38,192 nt of DNA, from NCBI RefSeq assembly GCF_005405205.1, contig NZ_BJDP01000015.1:1-38192 (forward strand), in the 5' to 3' direction. This DNA is from Enterococcus pingfangensis (GTDB lineage: Bacteria; Bacillota; Bacilli; Lactobacillales; Enterococcaceae). The notes below the pieces were generated by a model. The model worked only from the letters and a program-made list of their open reading frames with translations. It was not told the DNA's origin and ran no database searches. Positions 23,588-31,222 of the stretch are shown here, in pieces. Made by a program: the position numbers and the translations under genes. Within the stretch, counting starts at the first letter, position 1. Each line of letters starts with the position of its first letter.

Positions 23588-23919
23588 TAGTTTTCGTCTC
23601 CTTTATAAAAAGTGTCCATTAATTGTTTGATAAATTGCCATTCTTGTTTTTTGTGCTGCAAGAAAGTCCGGCCTTTTTCTGTTATATGATAGTATTTACG
23701 CCGAGCCGCTTGGCCTTCTTGCCAATAGCCGACTGCATACCCATTTTTTTCTAAACGTTTGAATGCAACGTATAAAGTTCCTTCTTTCAATTCAAAGGTT
23801 CCGTGACTCAGTTCCTTTGCTTGGCGCGCAAGGTCATAACCATAGCTGTCAGCTTTAGCCAAAATACTTAGGATGATCGGATCGATGTATCCGCGCAAGA
23901 CTTCTTTATCGATTTCCAA
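23587..23919 (-). CDS. PadR-family transcriptional regulator
   Basis: A 110-residue winged-helix repressor. GYIDPIILSILAKADSYGYDLARQ is the first helix pair, FELKEGTLYVAFKRLEKNGYAVGYW is the recognition helix and wing, and RRKYYHITEKG is the second wing strand, all standard for PadR. Translation starts at TTG: AAAGGAGG lies 7 bases upstream and no ATG is suitable. A perfect 11-bp inverted repeat overlaps its own promoter, implying autorepression. It forms an operon with the following membrane protein. Confidence 0.9.
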   Translation of the reverse strand: MEIDKEVLRGYIDPIILSILAKADSYGYDLARQAKELSHGTFELKEGTLYVAFKRLEKNGYAVGYWQEGQAARRKYYHITEKGRTFLQHKKQEWQFIKQLMDTFYKGDEN

Positions 23920-23937
23920 GTTTGTACCTCCTTTTAA

Positions 23938-23987
23938 TTAATACCTCGTGTCATAAAGATAATAAAGCGAGGTATTAAAAAAGTCAA
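23938..23987 (-). promoter_or_regulatory. PadR promoter with overlapping inverted-repeat operator
   Basis: On the minus strand the promoter is TTGACT (23982-23987), 17 bases, TATTAT (23959-23964). Perfect arms TTAATACCTCG (23938-23948) and CGAGGTATTAA (23968-23978) sit with one arm inside the -35/-10 spacer and the other just past the -10. Bound repressor would block polymerase. Confidence 0.82.
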
Positions 23988-24032
23988 CGAAAACTTCTGA
24001 TGTGTGCGGAATTAATATTGAATGGTGATTTT

Positions 24033-24041
24033 TGGTATACT
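24033..24041 (+). promoter_or_regulatory. Extended -10 promoter of corA copy 1
   Basis: TGGTATACT is an extended -10 (TGn plus TATACT), 29 bases before the ATG. No good -35 is seen. Confidence 0.6.
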
Positions 24042-24070
24042 GTGAGCAGGATCAGTACAGGAGGATTTTG

Positions 24071-24976
24071 ATGGACAGTGAAAAAACATTCAATCAAGCG
24101 CAGTGTACCTGGATCAATGTGGACAGTACGCAATCGCATGAAATAAAAGAATTACAGGCCAGTTATGCGATCAGCGATGAGATGCTGACGTATGCTCTTG
24201 ATGACAACGAGCGGGCGCGGGTGGAGTATGATCCGCTGGAGAAAGCTTTTTTGTTGATTTTTAATGTACCGAATCTTTTGAAAAAAGATAATCATTATGA
24301 AACGAGTCCGATGGCGTTTATTTTAAAAGAGCACTATTTTTTCTCTTTTGTAAATGAGCGGACAGATTACGTTGAAAATATCATTGAAAATTTATTAGCG
24401 AATGAACCGAATCAAAGCACAGCAAGTTTATTATTCCATACCTTGTTTTTGATTTCTGATTATTATTTTCCTTTAGTAGAAGAAGTGGACAGTCAGCGGA
24501 TCCATTTGAACAAAAAACTGCGTGAAAAGACGACCAATAAAAATTTATTGGCACTTTCTGATTTAGAGATCGGCTTAGTTTATTTAGTGACTGCGACTAA
24601 ACAAAATGCGGTGCTGTTAGAACAAGTCAAAGCACAAGTACTTTTTTCAAGTTTTACCGATAAAGAAAAAGAAGAGTTAGACGATGCATTGATCGAGGCA
24701 AAGCAAGCGGTGGAGATGACGAAACTTTCCAGTGAGGTTTTGGATCAATTATCGGGGACCTACAATAATTTGTTGAACAATAATTTGAATGACACGATGA
24801 AGATTTTGACGATCTGGTCACTGCTGTTAACGATTCCAACGATCGTGACAGGCTTTTTTGGAATGAATATGCCATTGCCTTTTGCGCATTCTGAAGCCGG
24901 CTGGTTCATAACGCTGATTATCAGTTTAGGACTATCTGTATGGTTGATCTTGATTTTATGGCGCAGAATACGGTAA
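24071..24976 (+). CDS. CorA-family divalent cation transporter, copy 1
   Basis: A 301-residue CorA-type Mg2+ (or Co2+/Ni2+) channel subunit: a soluble alpha/beta funnel, a long charged stalk helix around residues 180-250, then two C-terminal membrane helices. The selectivity motif GMN appears in GFFGMNMPLPF at the end of TM1. AGGAGG is 6 bases before the ATG at 24071; the frame is open further upstream, but that would run through the promoter. A distant relative is encoded at 29014-29955. It is monocistronic and convergent with a HAD phosphatase gene. Confidence 0.88.
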   Translation: MDSEKTFNQAQCTWINVDSTQSHEIKELQASYAISDEMLTYALDDNERARVEYDPLEKAFLLIFNVPNLLKKDNHYETSPMAFILKEHYFFSFVNERTDYVENIIENLLANEPNQSTASLLFHTLFLISDYYFPLVEEVDSQRIHLNKKLREKTTNKNLLALSDLEIGLVYLVTATKQNAVLLEQVKAQVLFSSFTDKEKEELDDALIEAKQAVEMTKLSSEVLDQLSGTYNNLLNNNLNDTMKILTIWSLLLTIPTIVTGFFGMNMPLPFAHSEAGWFITLIISLGLSVWLILILWRRIR

Positions 24977-25040
24977 AAAGTGATAATAAAACTTTTTTTG
25001 GAAAAACAGCAAGAAGTCATTAAAAAAACAGTTTAAAAAA

Positions 25041-25069
25041 AGAGGTCGTGGCATCAGGTCACGGCCTCT
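25041..25069. terminator. Bidirectional terminator between corA copy 1 and the HAD gene
   Basis: AGAGGTCGTG (25041-25050) pairs with CACGGCCTCT (25060-25069) with one G-U pair. It has an A run before and T-rich sequence after. Confidence 0.82.
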
Positions 25070-25074
25070 TGCTT

Positions 25075-25884
25075 TTATAGAATAAACGTTTCGATGACTT
25101 CAGCTACAGCGCTTTGTTCATGGGTGGCAATAGTTGTATGTTGGGCCGCTGCTTTAACGGAAGGGACCGCATTCGCGACTGCAACACCTAATTCAGCGGC
25201 GTGAATCATCGCTAAATCATTTGTGTTGTCGCCAATAGCAATCGTTTCGTTCATAGGAATCTTCAGCTGATCTGCCAATACTTGCAAAGCCGTCCCTTTA
25301 CTGACGCCTTTTGGATTGAATTCGATATAGCGGTTGGAAGAGTAGCTTATTTCTAAGACTGTTCGCAGTTCGGCTGGCAGTTCTTGTTCTAATTTTTCTA
25401 GATAACTGCGATCCGTATTTTGGAACAAGGCTTTGTAGCAAGTCTGGTTTTTCAGAAAACCAAAATCATCATCCTGCCTTTTTTCGTGAGGAATCGTCGA
25501 CAAGTAGGCATCTTCTTCAGGATTGCTGTGATAAAGGTACGTCTGTTCAAACGTATAAAGATGGATCGCCACCTCATATTTGGAACCAAATTCAAATAGG
25601 CGAGTAAGCAGTTCAAAGCTCAAAGGAAAAGCTTTGATGATCACAGGTCCTTGATTTTCGACGATCACTCCGCCGTTAAAACCGATCATGTAGTGATTCG
25701 CTTTATTTTCTGCCGTTAATTCTTCCAATGTTTGCTTGATTGAATAGAATCCGCGACCAGTCGCCGGTACGAATACTACACCTTGAGCTTCGGCTTTTTT
25801 TATTGTTTCTTGTGTTTTTTTGGAAACCTGTCGATTTTTATCCAACAGTGTTTCATCCAAATCACAAGCAATCAATCGGTACAT
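25075..25884 (-). CDS. Cof-type HAD-superfamily sugar-phosphate phosphatase
   Basis: A 269-residue cytoplasmic hydrolase of the Cof/YidA type, acting on small phosphorylated metabolites. Motif I is CDLDETLL (nucleophile Asp8, acid Asp10), motif II is the VPATGR region, motif III is the Lys in NPKGVSKGTAL, and motif IV is IGDNTNDLAMI. An IIB-type cap lies between. The frame continues upstream of 25884, but AAAGGAGG lies before that ATG and MYRLIACDLDETLL is the normal N-terminus. The substrate is unknown. Confidence 0.9.
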   Translation of the reverse strand: MYRLIACDLDETLLDKNRQVSKKTQETIKKAEAQGVVFVPATGRGFYSIKQTLEELTAENKANHYMIGFNGGVIVENQGPVIIKAFPLSFELLTRLFEFGSKYEVAIHLYTFEQTYLYHSNPEEDAYLSTIPHEKRQDDDFGFLKNQTCYKALFQNTDRSYLEKLEQELPAELRTVLEISYSSNRYIEFNPKGVSKGTALQVLADQLKIPMNETIAIGDNTNDLAMIHAAELGVAVANAVPSVKAAAQHTTIATHEQSAVAEVIETFIL

Positions 25885-25938
25885 AGAAGGGCCTCCTTTT
25901 ATTTTTATTGTCCTTATTATAACAAAAAACCAAGCAGA

Positions 25939-25993
25939 CTGTACCGTCCCCAAAAAGTTAGATTTTTGGTCTAACTTTCGGAGGTTACTACAG
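25939..25993. repeat. Second IS-tip-like hairpin, probable terminator of the FUSC gene
   Basis: The inner stem AAAGTTAGA (25954-25962) / TCTAACTTT (25970-25978) is enclosed by CTGTA (25939-25943) and TACAG (25989-25993). On the minus strand the stem is followed by extra T residues, so it can terminate the FUSC-like gene that ends at 26011. The AAAGTTAGA and ATTTTTGG words are shared with the hairpin at 5241-5285. Confidence 0.55.
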
Positions 25994-26010
25994 ACTCGCT
26001 CGGTTTATTA

Positions 26011-27048
26011 TTATTCGTTTGGATGAAACTTGCGATTGTAAAAATTAAAACTAGTATGCATCAAGTAAGCGGCAAGAAGACCCAATAAACTACCAATCAC
26101 AATTCCAAGAAAGCGAAATTGGATCAACGTGTAAATGTATTGCTGTTTTGCCAGCATCGCCAACATCAACGACATAGGGGTAGTAAAAAATTGCGCGATC
26201 GCGTAGTTGCGTTTGATAAAGTATTCGACAGTCACAAACAGCAAAGTAATCACGATCAGCGTTTCAAAAATAGATAAAGATAAATTTAGTAAAAAGGCGG
26301 CGATCAAAAGACCGATGATCGTGCCGAAGATTCGCTGGATATTTCGATGAGCCATCGCCCGAAGCGTGTCACCTTGTAAAATCGCTGCGCAAGAGACGAT
26401 CAGCCAATAAGGATTTTCTAAGCGCAGTCCCATACTTAAATACACAGCAAAAAACAAAATAGCACTATAAAAAAGACTTTCGATGATCACAGCCGGATCA
26501 TCAGCAATTCGTGATTTCAATGTTATAGAAGGTTGAGTTTCCGGCAGGGGTGCTTTTTCCATAAAGTGCAGGATGAACGCAAAGGCGATGGCAAAAAGTA
26601 CGCCGACAAGAAAGTAGCCGCTCATTAAGGGAATCTTAGCCAACGGGATCTTCGTACTTGTGCCCAATGCTGTAACCATGACGATGAAAAAAGGACCTGG
26701 TTTAGCAATACCGTGCAGCCGAAAAAAGAAACGACCTAAAAAGCCGATGAAGGCGACGACGATAGGGGCAGTCCAATCCGCGTGAGTTGAAAGCATACCA
26801 AGAAAATTCCCTAAAGTTAAGAAACTGCCGACAATTGATAAACGCAGCATTAATTGTTTTAGAGGGAGACTTTGATAGTAGAGAAAAGTAAAGATACCTA
26901 GTGAACCAAAACTAGCGACTGCTAGTTGATGAGATAAATAACCGGTGAGTAAGATGCTGATCATACAAAGGCCCGCGCCAATTAAACGAAAAGGGGATTC
27001 CTTTGGTTTGTTGTAACGAATCAATTCTTTAAAAAAAGATTGTTCCAT
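26011..27048 (-). CDS. FUSC-family integral membrane protein
   Basis: A 345-residue protein with about ten hydrophobic segments arranged as two similar halves (residues 20-165 and 190-335), linked by a short cytoplasmic stretch. Segments such as NPYWLIVSCAAILQGDT and HRNIQRIFGTIIGLLIAAFL are characteristic of the FUSC/aromatic-acid exporter group. The predicted role is export of aromatic or other organic acids, but the substrate is unknown. AAGGAAG precedes the ATG. It appears monocistronic, divergent from the infC operon. Confidence 0.8.
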   Translation of the reverse strand: MEQSFFKELIRYNKPKESPFRLIGAGLCMISILLTGYLSHQLAVASFGSLGIFTFLYYQSLPLKQLMLRLSIVGSFLTLGNFLGMLSTHADWTAPIVVAFIGFLGRFFFRLHGIAKPGPFFIVMVTALGTSTKIPLAKIPLMSGYFLVGVLFAIAFAFILHFMEKAPLPETQPSITLKSRIADDPAVIIESLFYSAILFFAVYLSMGLRLENPYWLIVSCAAILQGDTLRAMAHRNIQRIFGTIIGLLIAAFLLNLSLSIFETLIVITLLFVTVEYFIKRNYAIAQFFTTPMSLMLAMLAKQQYIYTLIQFRFLGIVIGSLLGLLAAYLMHTSFNFYNRKFHPNE

Positions 27049-27141
27049 TCTATCACTTCCTTCATATATAAGTTAGCATACTTATTAAAGAAAACTCAAC
27101 AGAAAGTTTCTGAAAATAGTTAGAAATAAAAACTAAAGAGG

Positions 27142-27170
27142 TTGACATCTTAGCAGATAGCTTGTATACT
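27142..27170 (+). promoter_or_regulatory. Promoter of the infC-rpmI-rplT operon
   Basis: TTGACA, a 17-base spacer and TATACT: a strong sigma-A promoter, followed by a leader of about 160 bases. Confidence 0.88.
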
Positions 27171-27176
27171 GTTAAA

Positions 27177-27310
27177 GTTGAGAAATGAAAGCAGAAGCAC
27201 CCGCTTCTCGCCTTACGCGAATATCTCGCTGGGCTAGATAGTTATTGACTGATCTTTTCGATGAGTCGAACTACGTGCGGGTTCGTAAAGAACTCGTTTT
27301 TTTATTCGCT
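27177..27310 (+). ncRNA. L20-type autoregulatory leader with intrinsic attenuator
   Basis: The segment AGAAGCACCCGCTTCT (27193-27208) and the GCTGGGCTAGATAG region are typical of the Firmicute L20 leader upstream of infC. Near the end, CGGGTTC (27278-27284) pairs with GAACTCG (27290-27296), followed by a run of seven T. ACCCGC in the first hairpin can alternatively pair with GCGGGT in the terminator stem, giving an antiterminator. Ribosomal protein L20 is the known effector in Bacillus. Confidence 0.85.
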
Positions 27311-27338
27311 TTTTTTCTCTCAAAAAATTTGGAGGTGA

Positions 27339-27863
27339 ATGACCATAGCAAAGGATATGATGGTTAACGACGGCATTCGTGCGCGTGAAGTACGTTTGAT
27401 CGGACAAGATGGCGAACAACTAGGTGTAATATCGAAAGTAGAAGCCTTAAAAATTGCTGAACAAGCTAATCTTGATGTAGTCCTAGTAGCTCCTGGTGCG
27501 AAACCACCTGTAGCGCGTATTATGGATTACGGTAAATACCGATTCGAACAACAGAAAAAAGAACGTGAAGCTCGCAAGAAACAAAAAGTGATCAACGTTA
27601 AAGAAGTTCGTTTAAGTCCAACGATCGACGTAAACGACTTTAATACAAAACTTCGTAACGCACGCAAATTCTTGGAAAAAGGCGACAAAGTGAAAGCTTC
27701 GATCCGTTTCAAGGGCCGTGCCATTACCCACAAAGATATTGGTCAAAAAGTTCTTGATCGCTTGGCTGAAGAAACTGGCGATATCGCGACAGTGGAACAA
27801 AAAGCGAAGATGGACGGACGTAGCATGTTCTTAGTGCTTGCACCGAAAGAGAAGAAAGACTAG
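27339..27863 (+). CDS. infC: Translation initiation factor IF-3
   Basis: IF-3 binds the 30S subunit, keeps it apart from the 50S and checks the start codon. The sequence [21 protein letters not shown] opens the N-terminal domain, a basic linker (about residues 68-85) follows, and the C-terminal domain ends with [11 protein letters not shown]. From ATG 27339 it is 174 residues. That ATG is only 3 bases from GGAGG, however, whereas ATA at 27345 is 9 bases away and lines up with the AUU start of Bacillus infC (I-x-K-D). A rare start is how IF-3 controls its own synthesis, so the true start may be 27345. rpmI and rplT follow. Confidence 0.95.
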   Translation: MTIAKDMMVNDGIRAREVRLIGQDGEQLGVISKVEALKIAEQANLDVVLVAPGAKPPVARIMDYGKYRFEQQKKEREARKKQKVINVKEVRLSPTIDVNDFNTKLRNARKFLEKGDKVKASIRFKGRAITHKDIGQKVLDRLAEETGDIATVEQKAKMDGRSMFLVLAPKEKKD

Positions 27864-27936
27864 CAATAATTTTGAGAATGCTTCTTTGACACTAGTTGAA
27901 GAGTATGCGAAATGAAAAGTAGGAGGAAATTTAGTC

Positions 27937-28137
27937 ATGCCAAAACAAAAAACACATCGCGGTTTAGCAAAACGCGTAAAACGCACTGGTAACGGCGGTT
28001 TGAAACGTTTCCGCGCGTTCACGAGTCACCGATTCCACGGGAAAACAAAAAAACAACGTCGTCAATTACGTAAAGCATCTATGGTATCAAAGGGCGATTA
28101 CAAACGTATCCGCCAACAATTGGCACGCATGAAATAA
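27937..28137 (+). CDS. rpmI: 50S ribosomal protein L35
   Basis: A 66-residue, strongly basic protein starting [20 protein letters not shown], with the [17 protein letters not shown] segment of bacterial L35. The length is standard. AGGAGGAAAT precedes the ATG. It is the second gene of the infC operon, 73 bases after infC. Confidence 0.97.
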   Translation: MPKQKTHRGLAKRVKRTGNGGLKRFRAFTSHRFHGKTKKQRRQLRKASMVSKGDYKRIRQQLARMK

Positions 28138-28198
28138 TTGCGCAACCCGCTTTACAATTAAAAAAATTCAATGATTTATTTATTAGGAGGAATTAAAC

Positions 28199-28558
28199 AT
28201 GGCACGTGTTAAAGGTGGAACTGTAACTCGCAAACGTCGTAAAAAGACATTAAAATTAGCTAAAGGTTACTACGGTTCAAAACACACTCTATTTAAAACA
28301 GCTAAAGAACAAGTAATGAATTCATACAACTACGCATACCGCGATCGTCGTCAAAAGAAACGCGACTTCCGTAAATTGTGGATCGCTCGTATCAACGCAG
28401 CGGCTCGTATGAACGGCTTGAGCTACTCAAAATTAATGCATGGTCTTAAAGTTGCCGGTATCGAAATCAACCGTAAAATGTTAGCTGACTTAGCAGTTCA
28501 CGATGCAGCTGCTTTCACAGCACTAGCTGACCAAGCAAAAGATTCATTAAACAAATAA
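28199..28558 (+). CDS. rplT: 50S ribosomal protein L20
   Basis: A 119-residue basic protein with the N-terminal extension [20 protein letters not shown] that threads into 23S rRNA, and [20 protein letters not shown]. Besides its role in 50S assembly, L20 is the known repressor acting on the leader upstream of infC in Firmicutes, so the operon is feedback controlled. AGGAGGAATT precedes the ATG. Confidence 0.97.
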   Translation: MARVKGGTVTRKRRKKTLKLAKGYYGSKHTLFKTAKEQVMNSYNYAYRDRRQKKRDFRKLWIARINAAARMNGLSYSKLMHGLKVAGIEINRKMLADLAVHDAAAFTALADQAKDSLNK

Positions 28559-28566
28559 GCTTATAA

Positions 28567-28614
28567 ACGTTGATGTATCAACGTGAACCCCGCTCTTATA
28601 GAGCGGGGTTTTTC
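28567..28614 (+). terminator. Terminator of the ribosomal operon
   Basis: A small hairpin ACGTTGA/TCAACGT (28567-28584) is followed by a perfect 10-bp stem AACCCCGCTC / GAGCGGGGTT (28586-28610) and then TTTCTTTT. Confidence 0.93.
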
Positions 28615-28705
28615 TTTTGGCTAAAGAGTGATTGCATACTTCTACTTACTTGTGAGTTTTCATCAAATCATATTGGCGGGGACAAAATTGAACAAAGTTT
28701 CATTT

Positions 28706-28744
28706 AAGGGGTTGTGACAAGACTATTGTCACAACCCCTTTTCT
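28706..28744 (+). terminator. Second, orphan terminator downstream of rplT
   Basis: A perfect 15-bp stem AAGGGGTTGTGACAA / TTGTCACAACCCCTT with a 5-base loop and a short T run, about 100 bases beyond the first terminator with no gene between. It is the cleanest example of the GTGACAA-core hairpin. Confidence 0.85.
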
Positions 28745-29013
28745 CAAATAAATGGTGTTCCAGCTTCTTTGTAAATAAGTTTGAATTTCACAAAGATTTG
28801 AGTAGCGATTTTAGGAAAGTCCTTCTTATTTCTTGTAGCTGTTTACTTTTATCATAATTTTTTTATTTCTAAAAAATTTTTTCTCGTTATGAGTGAATCT
28901 ATGAATGTAGGTTACAAGTTGTAAAGAGTACATAGTCAAATATATTTTGTTTGTTCAAGTTAGTTTTACTTTTTGTTTTGCCGATTGATTGCATCATCGT
29001 ATAATCGGAACTC
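28745..29013. other. AT-rich gap before the second corA gene
   Basis: No gene, convincing promoter or repeat is seen. A weak CCGATT/AATCGG dyad near 28980-29008 may end the leftward corA transcript but has no T run. Confidence 0.5.
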
Positions 29014-29955
29014 TTATTTTGAAAAGTCTTTCTTTTTTAGATAGATTGCGACGATGATTGCTAAAAGAATCGAGGCGCCCACTACTAGAAAAAAACCCGT
29101 ACTGGAGCCTTTTCCAGGCAAGCCACCGGTGTTCATTCCCCATATTCCAGAGATGAGTGCCGGGATTGCTAGAATTAGAGCGGCAGAATCAAGATATTTC
29201 ATCAGATGATTCAAATTATTATCCATCATATCAGTAAAAAGGCCGCCGACTGTTTCTAGTAAGTCTCGATAAATCTTGATGAGTTCTTCTGCATGCTTTT
29301 GATGCAGGCGAATATCATAAAGGACTTTGGGATTATTCAGTGTTTCAAGAAAATTCTCTTTCTCCCATAAATGTTCTAAAGTTTCTTTTTGCCCAGCAAG
29401 CTTGTGATCGATGTAAACAACTTTTCTACTAGTATCTGCCAATTGAAACAATGAGTTGTTTTCGGTCGTTTTTCTTGCTGCTTCATCAAGCGCATCGATC
29501 TCTTTTTTGATTTCCATCAGTTCTCCAATGTAGTGGGTGTACAACATGAAAATACTAAAAGCAATCAGGCCTTCAAAAGTAGTTAGTTTATTTTGGTATT
29601 TTTTTAATAAATTATCTATAAACGAGGAGTTTTTACCGACATAAGTAATCAAAATCGACTCAGACACAATGAAAATAATCGGCTCTAATCGTTTTTCGAT
29701 CGTTTCGTTTGTATCTGCAAGATTTGTCAGGACAAGGGCATAAGCATCTTCCAGCGAAGTTTGTTCCAAAGGTTCTAAATGGGAGACTTCTTCCGCGTGG
29801 GTCGCTCCAATAAAAATCTCTTCAGGCAATCCATAGGTTCGAATAAGTTCTGCCTGTTCATCAGCTGTCGCTTCTGTTACGACGAGCCAATTTCCCTGTT
29901 TGGAATGGCTTTTTTTGACACCATTTGTTGAATTGATTTCAAAATATTGAATCAT
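29014..29955 (-). CDS. CorA-family divalent cation transporter, copy 2
   Basis: A 313-residue protein with the CorA plan: a soluble domain, a long stalk helix with many Glu/Lys (about residues 150-245), two C-terminal membrane helices, and GMN in SGIWGMNTGGLPG. It is a distant paralogue of copy 1, with a different loop after GMN (TGGLPGKG rather than MPLPFA). The frame opens at GTG 29964, but GGGGTG is spaced correctly for ATG 29955. It is monocistronic and divergent from the stress operon. Mg2+ is the default substrate. Confidence 0.87.
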   Translation of the reverse strand: MIQYFEINSTNGVKKSHSKQGNWLVVTEATADEQAELIRTYGLPEEIFIGATHAEEVSHLEPLEQTSLEDAYALVLTNLADTNETIEKRLEPIIFIVSESILITYVGKNSSFIDNLLKKYQNKLTTFEGLIAFSIFMLYTHYIGELMEIKKEIDALDEAARKTTENNSLFQLADTSRKVVYIDHKLAGQKETLEHLWEKENFLETLNNPKVLYDIRLHQKHAEELIKIYRDLLETVGGLFTDMMDNNLNHLMKYLDSAALILAIPALISGIWGMNTGGLPGKGSSTGFFLVVGASILLAIIVAIYLKKKDFSK

Positions 29956-30107
29956 ATTTTTCACCCCGATTTTATTGTTGTTTGTTATTAATTAATGTTG
30001 CTAAAATCCACCCAGATTCTCTTATTATCAATCATAGTTGTTCATTTCTTTTGATTTGTCAAACTTTAACAAAAAAATCATTCTAAAAAAAGAATTAAGC
30101 AAAATAT

Positions 30108-30136
30108 TTTGTATAAAAATGAGACTACGGTACACT
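30108..30136 (+). promoter_or_regulatory. Promoter of the stress operon
   Basis: TTTGTA, a 17-base spacer and TACACT, 29 bases before the SDR start. It is moderate in strength. The AT-rich DNA upstream offers alternatives. Confidence 0.5.
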
Positions 30137-30165
30137 CTGAAGTAGAGAGAAAGGAGAATGTTAGA

Positions 30166-31056
30166 ATGAAACCAGTTTTGAAAGATCCGAGAGAGTTATT
30201 TTATTCTGACCGGTTTTCCAAACAGGATCAGGATACTCCCGCGTTGCAAACAAATATGCAGCCGCGACCGGATTGCGGGGAAGAAAGTTATGTTGGAAAT
30301 AAAAAATTAGAAAACCGGCGAGTGCTCATTACCGGAGGCGACTCAGGAATTGGACGCGCAGCTGCCATTGCCTTTGCTCGAGAAGGTGCCGATGTTGCCA
30401 TTCAATTTTTCCCAGGGGAAGAAAAAGATGCGCAACAAGTTGCCGAATATATCGAAAAAGCCGGTAGAAAAGCAGTTTTACTACCGTATGATTTAAGAAC
30501 TGAGACGGCACCGCAACAAATCATCGAGCAGGCTGTCGCAGAATTAGGCGGATTAGATACATTAGTCCTAAACGCTGCCCAACAGATTTCACAAAAATCG
30601 ATTGAAGAGTTGCCAATCCAACAAGTAAAAGATTCATTTACGATAAATATTATCGCGATGTTTGAGCTGGTTCAATTGGCTCTGCCGCATTTGCCGGCAG
30701 GCAGCAGCATTATTACGACAACATCTATTCAAGCCTTTAACCCTAGCGATCATTTATTAGACTATGCCGCAACAAAATCGGCGATCGCTAATTTTACGGT
30801 TGGTTTAGCGAAACAGTTAGCGAAAAAAGGAATTCGCGTAAATGGCGTAGCTCCCGGACCGATTTGGACACCGCTTCAATTAGATCAGGGACAACCACCA
30901 GAAGCGATACCAGAATTTGGTCAAGAAGCCCTTTTGGAAAGAGCCGGACAGCCTGTTGAGTTGGCACCAGTGTATGTTTTCTTAGCTTCAAATGATGCCA
31001 GCTATGTCACCGCTCAAATTTATGGCGTAACAGGCGGCGAAGCAATCAACTTGTAG
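30166..31056 (+). CDS. Short-chain dehydrogenase/reductase of the general-stress type (YhdF/YghA-like)
   Basis: A 296-residue NAD(P)-dependent oxidoreductase. The cofactor motif TGGDSGIG is at residues 56-63, the conserved NAA follows in LVLNAAQ, and the catalytic Ser and YAATK Tyr/Lys are present. The 45-residue N-terminal extension (DPRELFYSD...PRPDCGEESY) is typical of the YhdF/YghA subgroup, which is often stress-induced. AAAGGAG precedes the ATG at 30166; upstream in-frame codons overlap the promoter. The physiological substrate is unknown. It leads the operon that continues with the Asp23-type envelope-stress genes. Confidence 0.88.
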   Translation: MKPVLKDPRELFYSDRFSKQDQDTPALQTNMQPRPDCGEESYVGNKKLENRRVLITGGDSGIGRAAAIAFAREGADVAIQFFPGEEKDAQQVAEYIEKAGRKAVLLPYDLRTETAPQQIIEQAVAELGGLDTLVLNAAQQISQKSIEELPIQQVKDSFTINIIAMFELVQLALPHLPAGSSIITTTSIQAFNPSDHLLDYAATKSAIANFTVGLAKQLAKKGIRVNGVAPGPIWTPLQLDQGQPPEAIPEFGQEALLERAGQPVELAPVYVFLASNDASYVTAQIYGVTGGEAINL

Positions 31057-31066
31057 GAGGACGACG

Positions 31067-31162
31067 ATGAAAAAAAGAACGAAATCCATTGGTATATTGT
31101 TGTTGCTCAATCTGCTTCCGTTGTTGTTCAGTAAATTTTTGATGCGGAGAAAAAAAGCATAG
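31067..31162 (+). CDS. 31-residue single-span membrane peptide in the stress operon
   Basis: A short frame with a strong ribosome site, GGAGG, 6 bases before the ATG and 10 bases after the SDR stop. The peptide has a basic N-terminus (MKKRTK), a leucine-rich hydrophobic segment of about 17 residues (SIGILLLLNLLPLLFSKF) and a basic C-terminus (MRRKKA). This is the pattern of a small inner-membrane protein. The close spacing and good ribosome site argue that it is translated. The function is unknown; association with AmaP or the Asp23 complex is a guess. Confidence 0.7.
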   Translation: MKKRTKSIGILLLLNLLPLLFSKFLMRRKKA

Positions 31163-31222
31163 GTCGTTAATGAGTAGTTTTCTAGCCAGCACAAGTTTCA
31201 CAATTTTTGAAGGAGGTGCAGT

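Noticed and set aside
28706..28740. TTGTGA...TCACAA in the terminator family as Rex operators
   Set aside because: The half-sites are 13 or more bases apart instead of 6, and the hairpins follow genes rather than precede them.
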